Shown piece after piece: positions 39,163 to 39,536 of a stretch of DNA of 39,536 bases. How positions within the stretch are numbered: position 1 is the first letter of the stretch; each line of letters opens with the position of its first letter. The position numbers and the translations under genes were made by a program. The notes beneath the pieces were generated by a model, which saw nothing but the letters and a program-made list of their open reading frames with translations, ran no database searches and was not told where the DNA came from. Origin of the DNA: Chara braunii (lineage: Eukaryota; Streptophyta; Charophyceae; Charales; Characeae); NCBI GenBank assembly GCA_003427395.1, contig BFEA01000209.1, positions 2,339,383-2,378,918 on the forward strand, read 5' to 3'.

Positions 39163-39536
39163 GAGGACGAGGAGGAGAGAGAAGGGGGAGGAGAGAGAAC
39201 AGAGGGAGGAGGATGCTAGGAGGGGACTGGAACGAAGGTGATGAGCAACGACAACGAAGACGGACGATGATCCTCAGTCATCATTCTTACGACCATCTCC
39301 TTCTCTCCTCTCCTCGCGCCCTCCCTCTCCCCTCTCCTGCTGATAGCTTACTGACCTTCGTCAACAGCCCTCTGTGAGTCTGTGATGCTATGCTTGGGTC
39401 GAATCTCTGATGTGTTGAGTCTTCTTTACCAAATAACAACTGACTTGTTCTCGCATGTGTGTGTGTGTGTTCTAGTGCGTGCGTGCGTGCGTGTGTGTGT
39501 GTTGTCATATTCGCTCTACCCTCGTGTGTGTGTGTG
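39163..39536. other. Low-complexity end of window
   Basis: Purine-rich (GGAGGA) sequence, then pyrimidine-rich, then GT/GC-GT microsatellites at about 39456-39502 and 39523-39536. No gene was seen. Confidence 0.7.

Overview
The window looks like nuclear DNA of a plant-lineage (streptophyte) eukaryote with long, repeat-filled introns. A charophyte alga such as Chara would fit. The evidence is a plant-type RAB1/RABD GTPase split by GT-AG introns, fragments of an AT-rich plant-type mitochondrial atp1, a mitochondrial-style group II intron end joined to a tRNA-Asn-like 3' half, a Ty3/gypsy-like retroelement, and many microsatellites and small inverted-repeat transposons. The organism assignment is inference. 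The RAB1 identity is direct from sequence.

Layout. Positions 1-14480 carry the 3' six exons of a RAB1/RABD gene on the plus strand (175 visible residues, ending in a CC prenylation motif). The start codon and P-loop exon lie upstream of the window. The first visible intron (8.7 kb) is packed with repeats, including an array of a GC-rich/AT-rich repeat family, a 27-bp triplication, minisatellites, and two adjacent MITEs with TIRs and 8-bp target duplications nested inside an older dispersed repeat. Later introns hold tandem duplications, a foldback element and an antisense mitochondrial atp1 fragment.

Positions 14481-25097 are intergenic. They hold a possible 3' UTR, several tandem duplications, a group II intron domain V plus a trnN-like 3' exon (nuclear mitochondrial DNA), a second atp1 fragment, a third MITE with a perfect 8-bp duplication, compound microsatellites and an 85-base assembly gap.

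Positions 25098-31027 hold a decayed LTR-retrotransposon-like unit on the plus strand. It has a reverse transcriptase with YMDD, an RNase H, and a separate integrase ORF whose N-terminus carries a PHD-finger-like zinc motif. At least two further ORFs follow, joined by ATGA stop/start overlaps. The second is a strongly acidic then Arg/Ser-rich protein. Premature stops, a frameshift and loss of the catalytic integrase Glu show this copy is dead. No LTR pair could be established.

Positions 31028-39536 contain a CCAAT/TATA promoter-like region, an unassigned 204-codon ORF behind a long CT repeat, a ~195-bp-arm inverted repeat, a GATAGCCTAGT minisatellite, diverged tandem repeats and simple repeats.

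The most interesting items are the PHD-like finger fused upstream of integrase and the chain of overlapping ORFs downstream of it.
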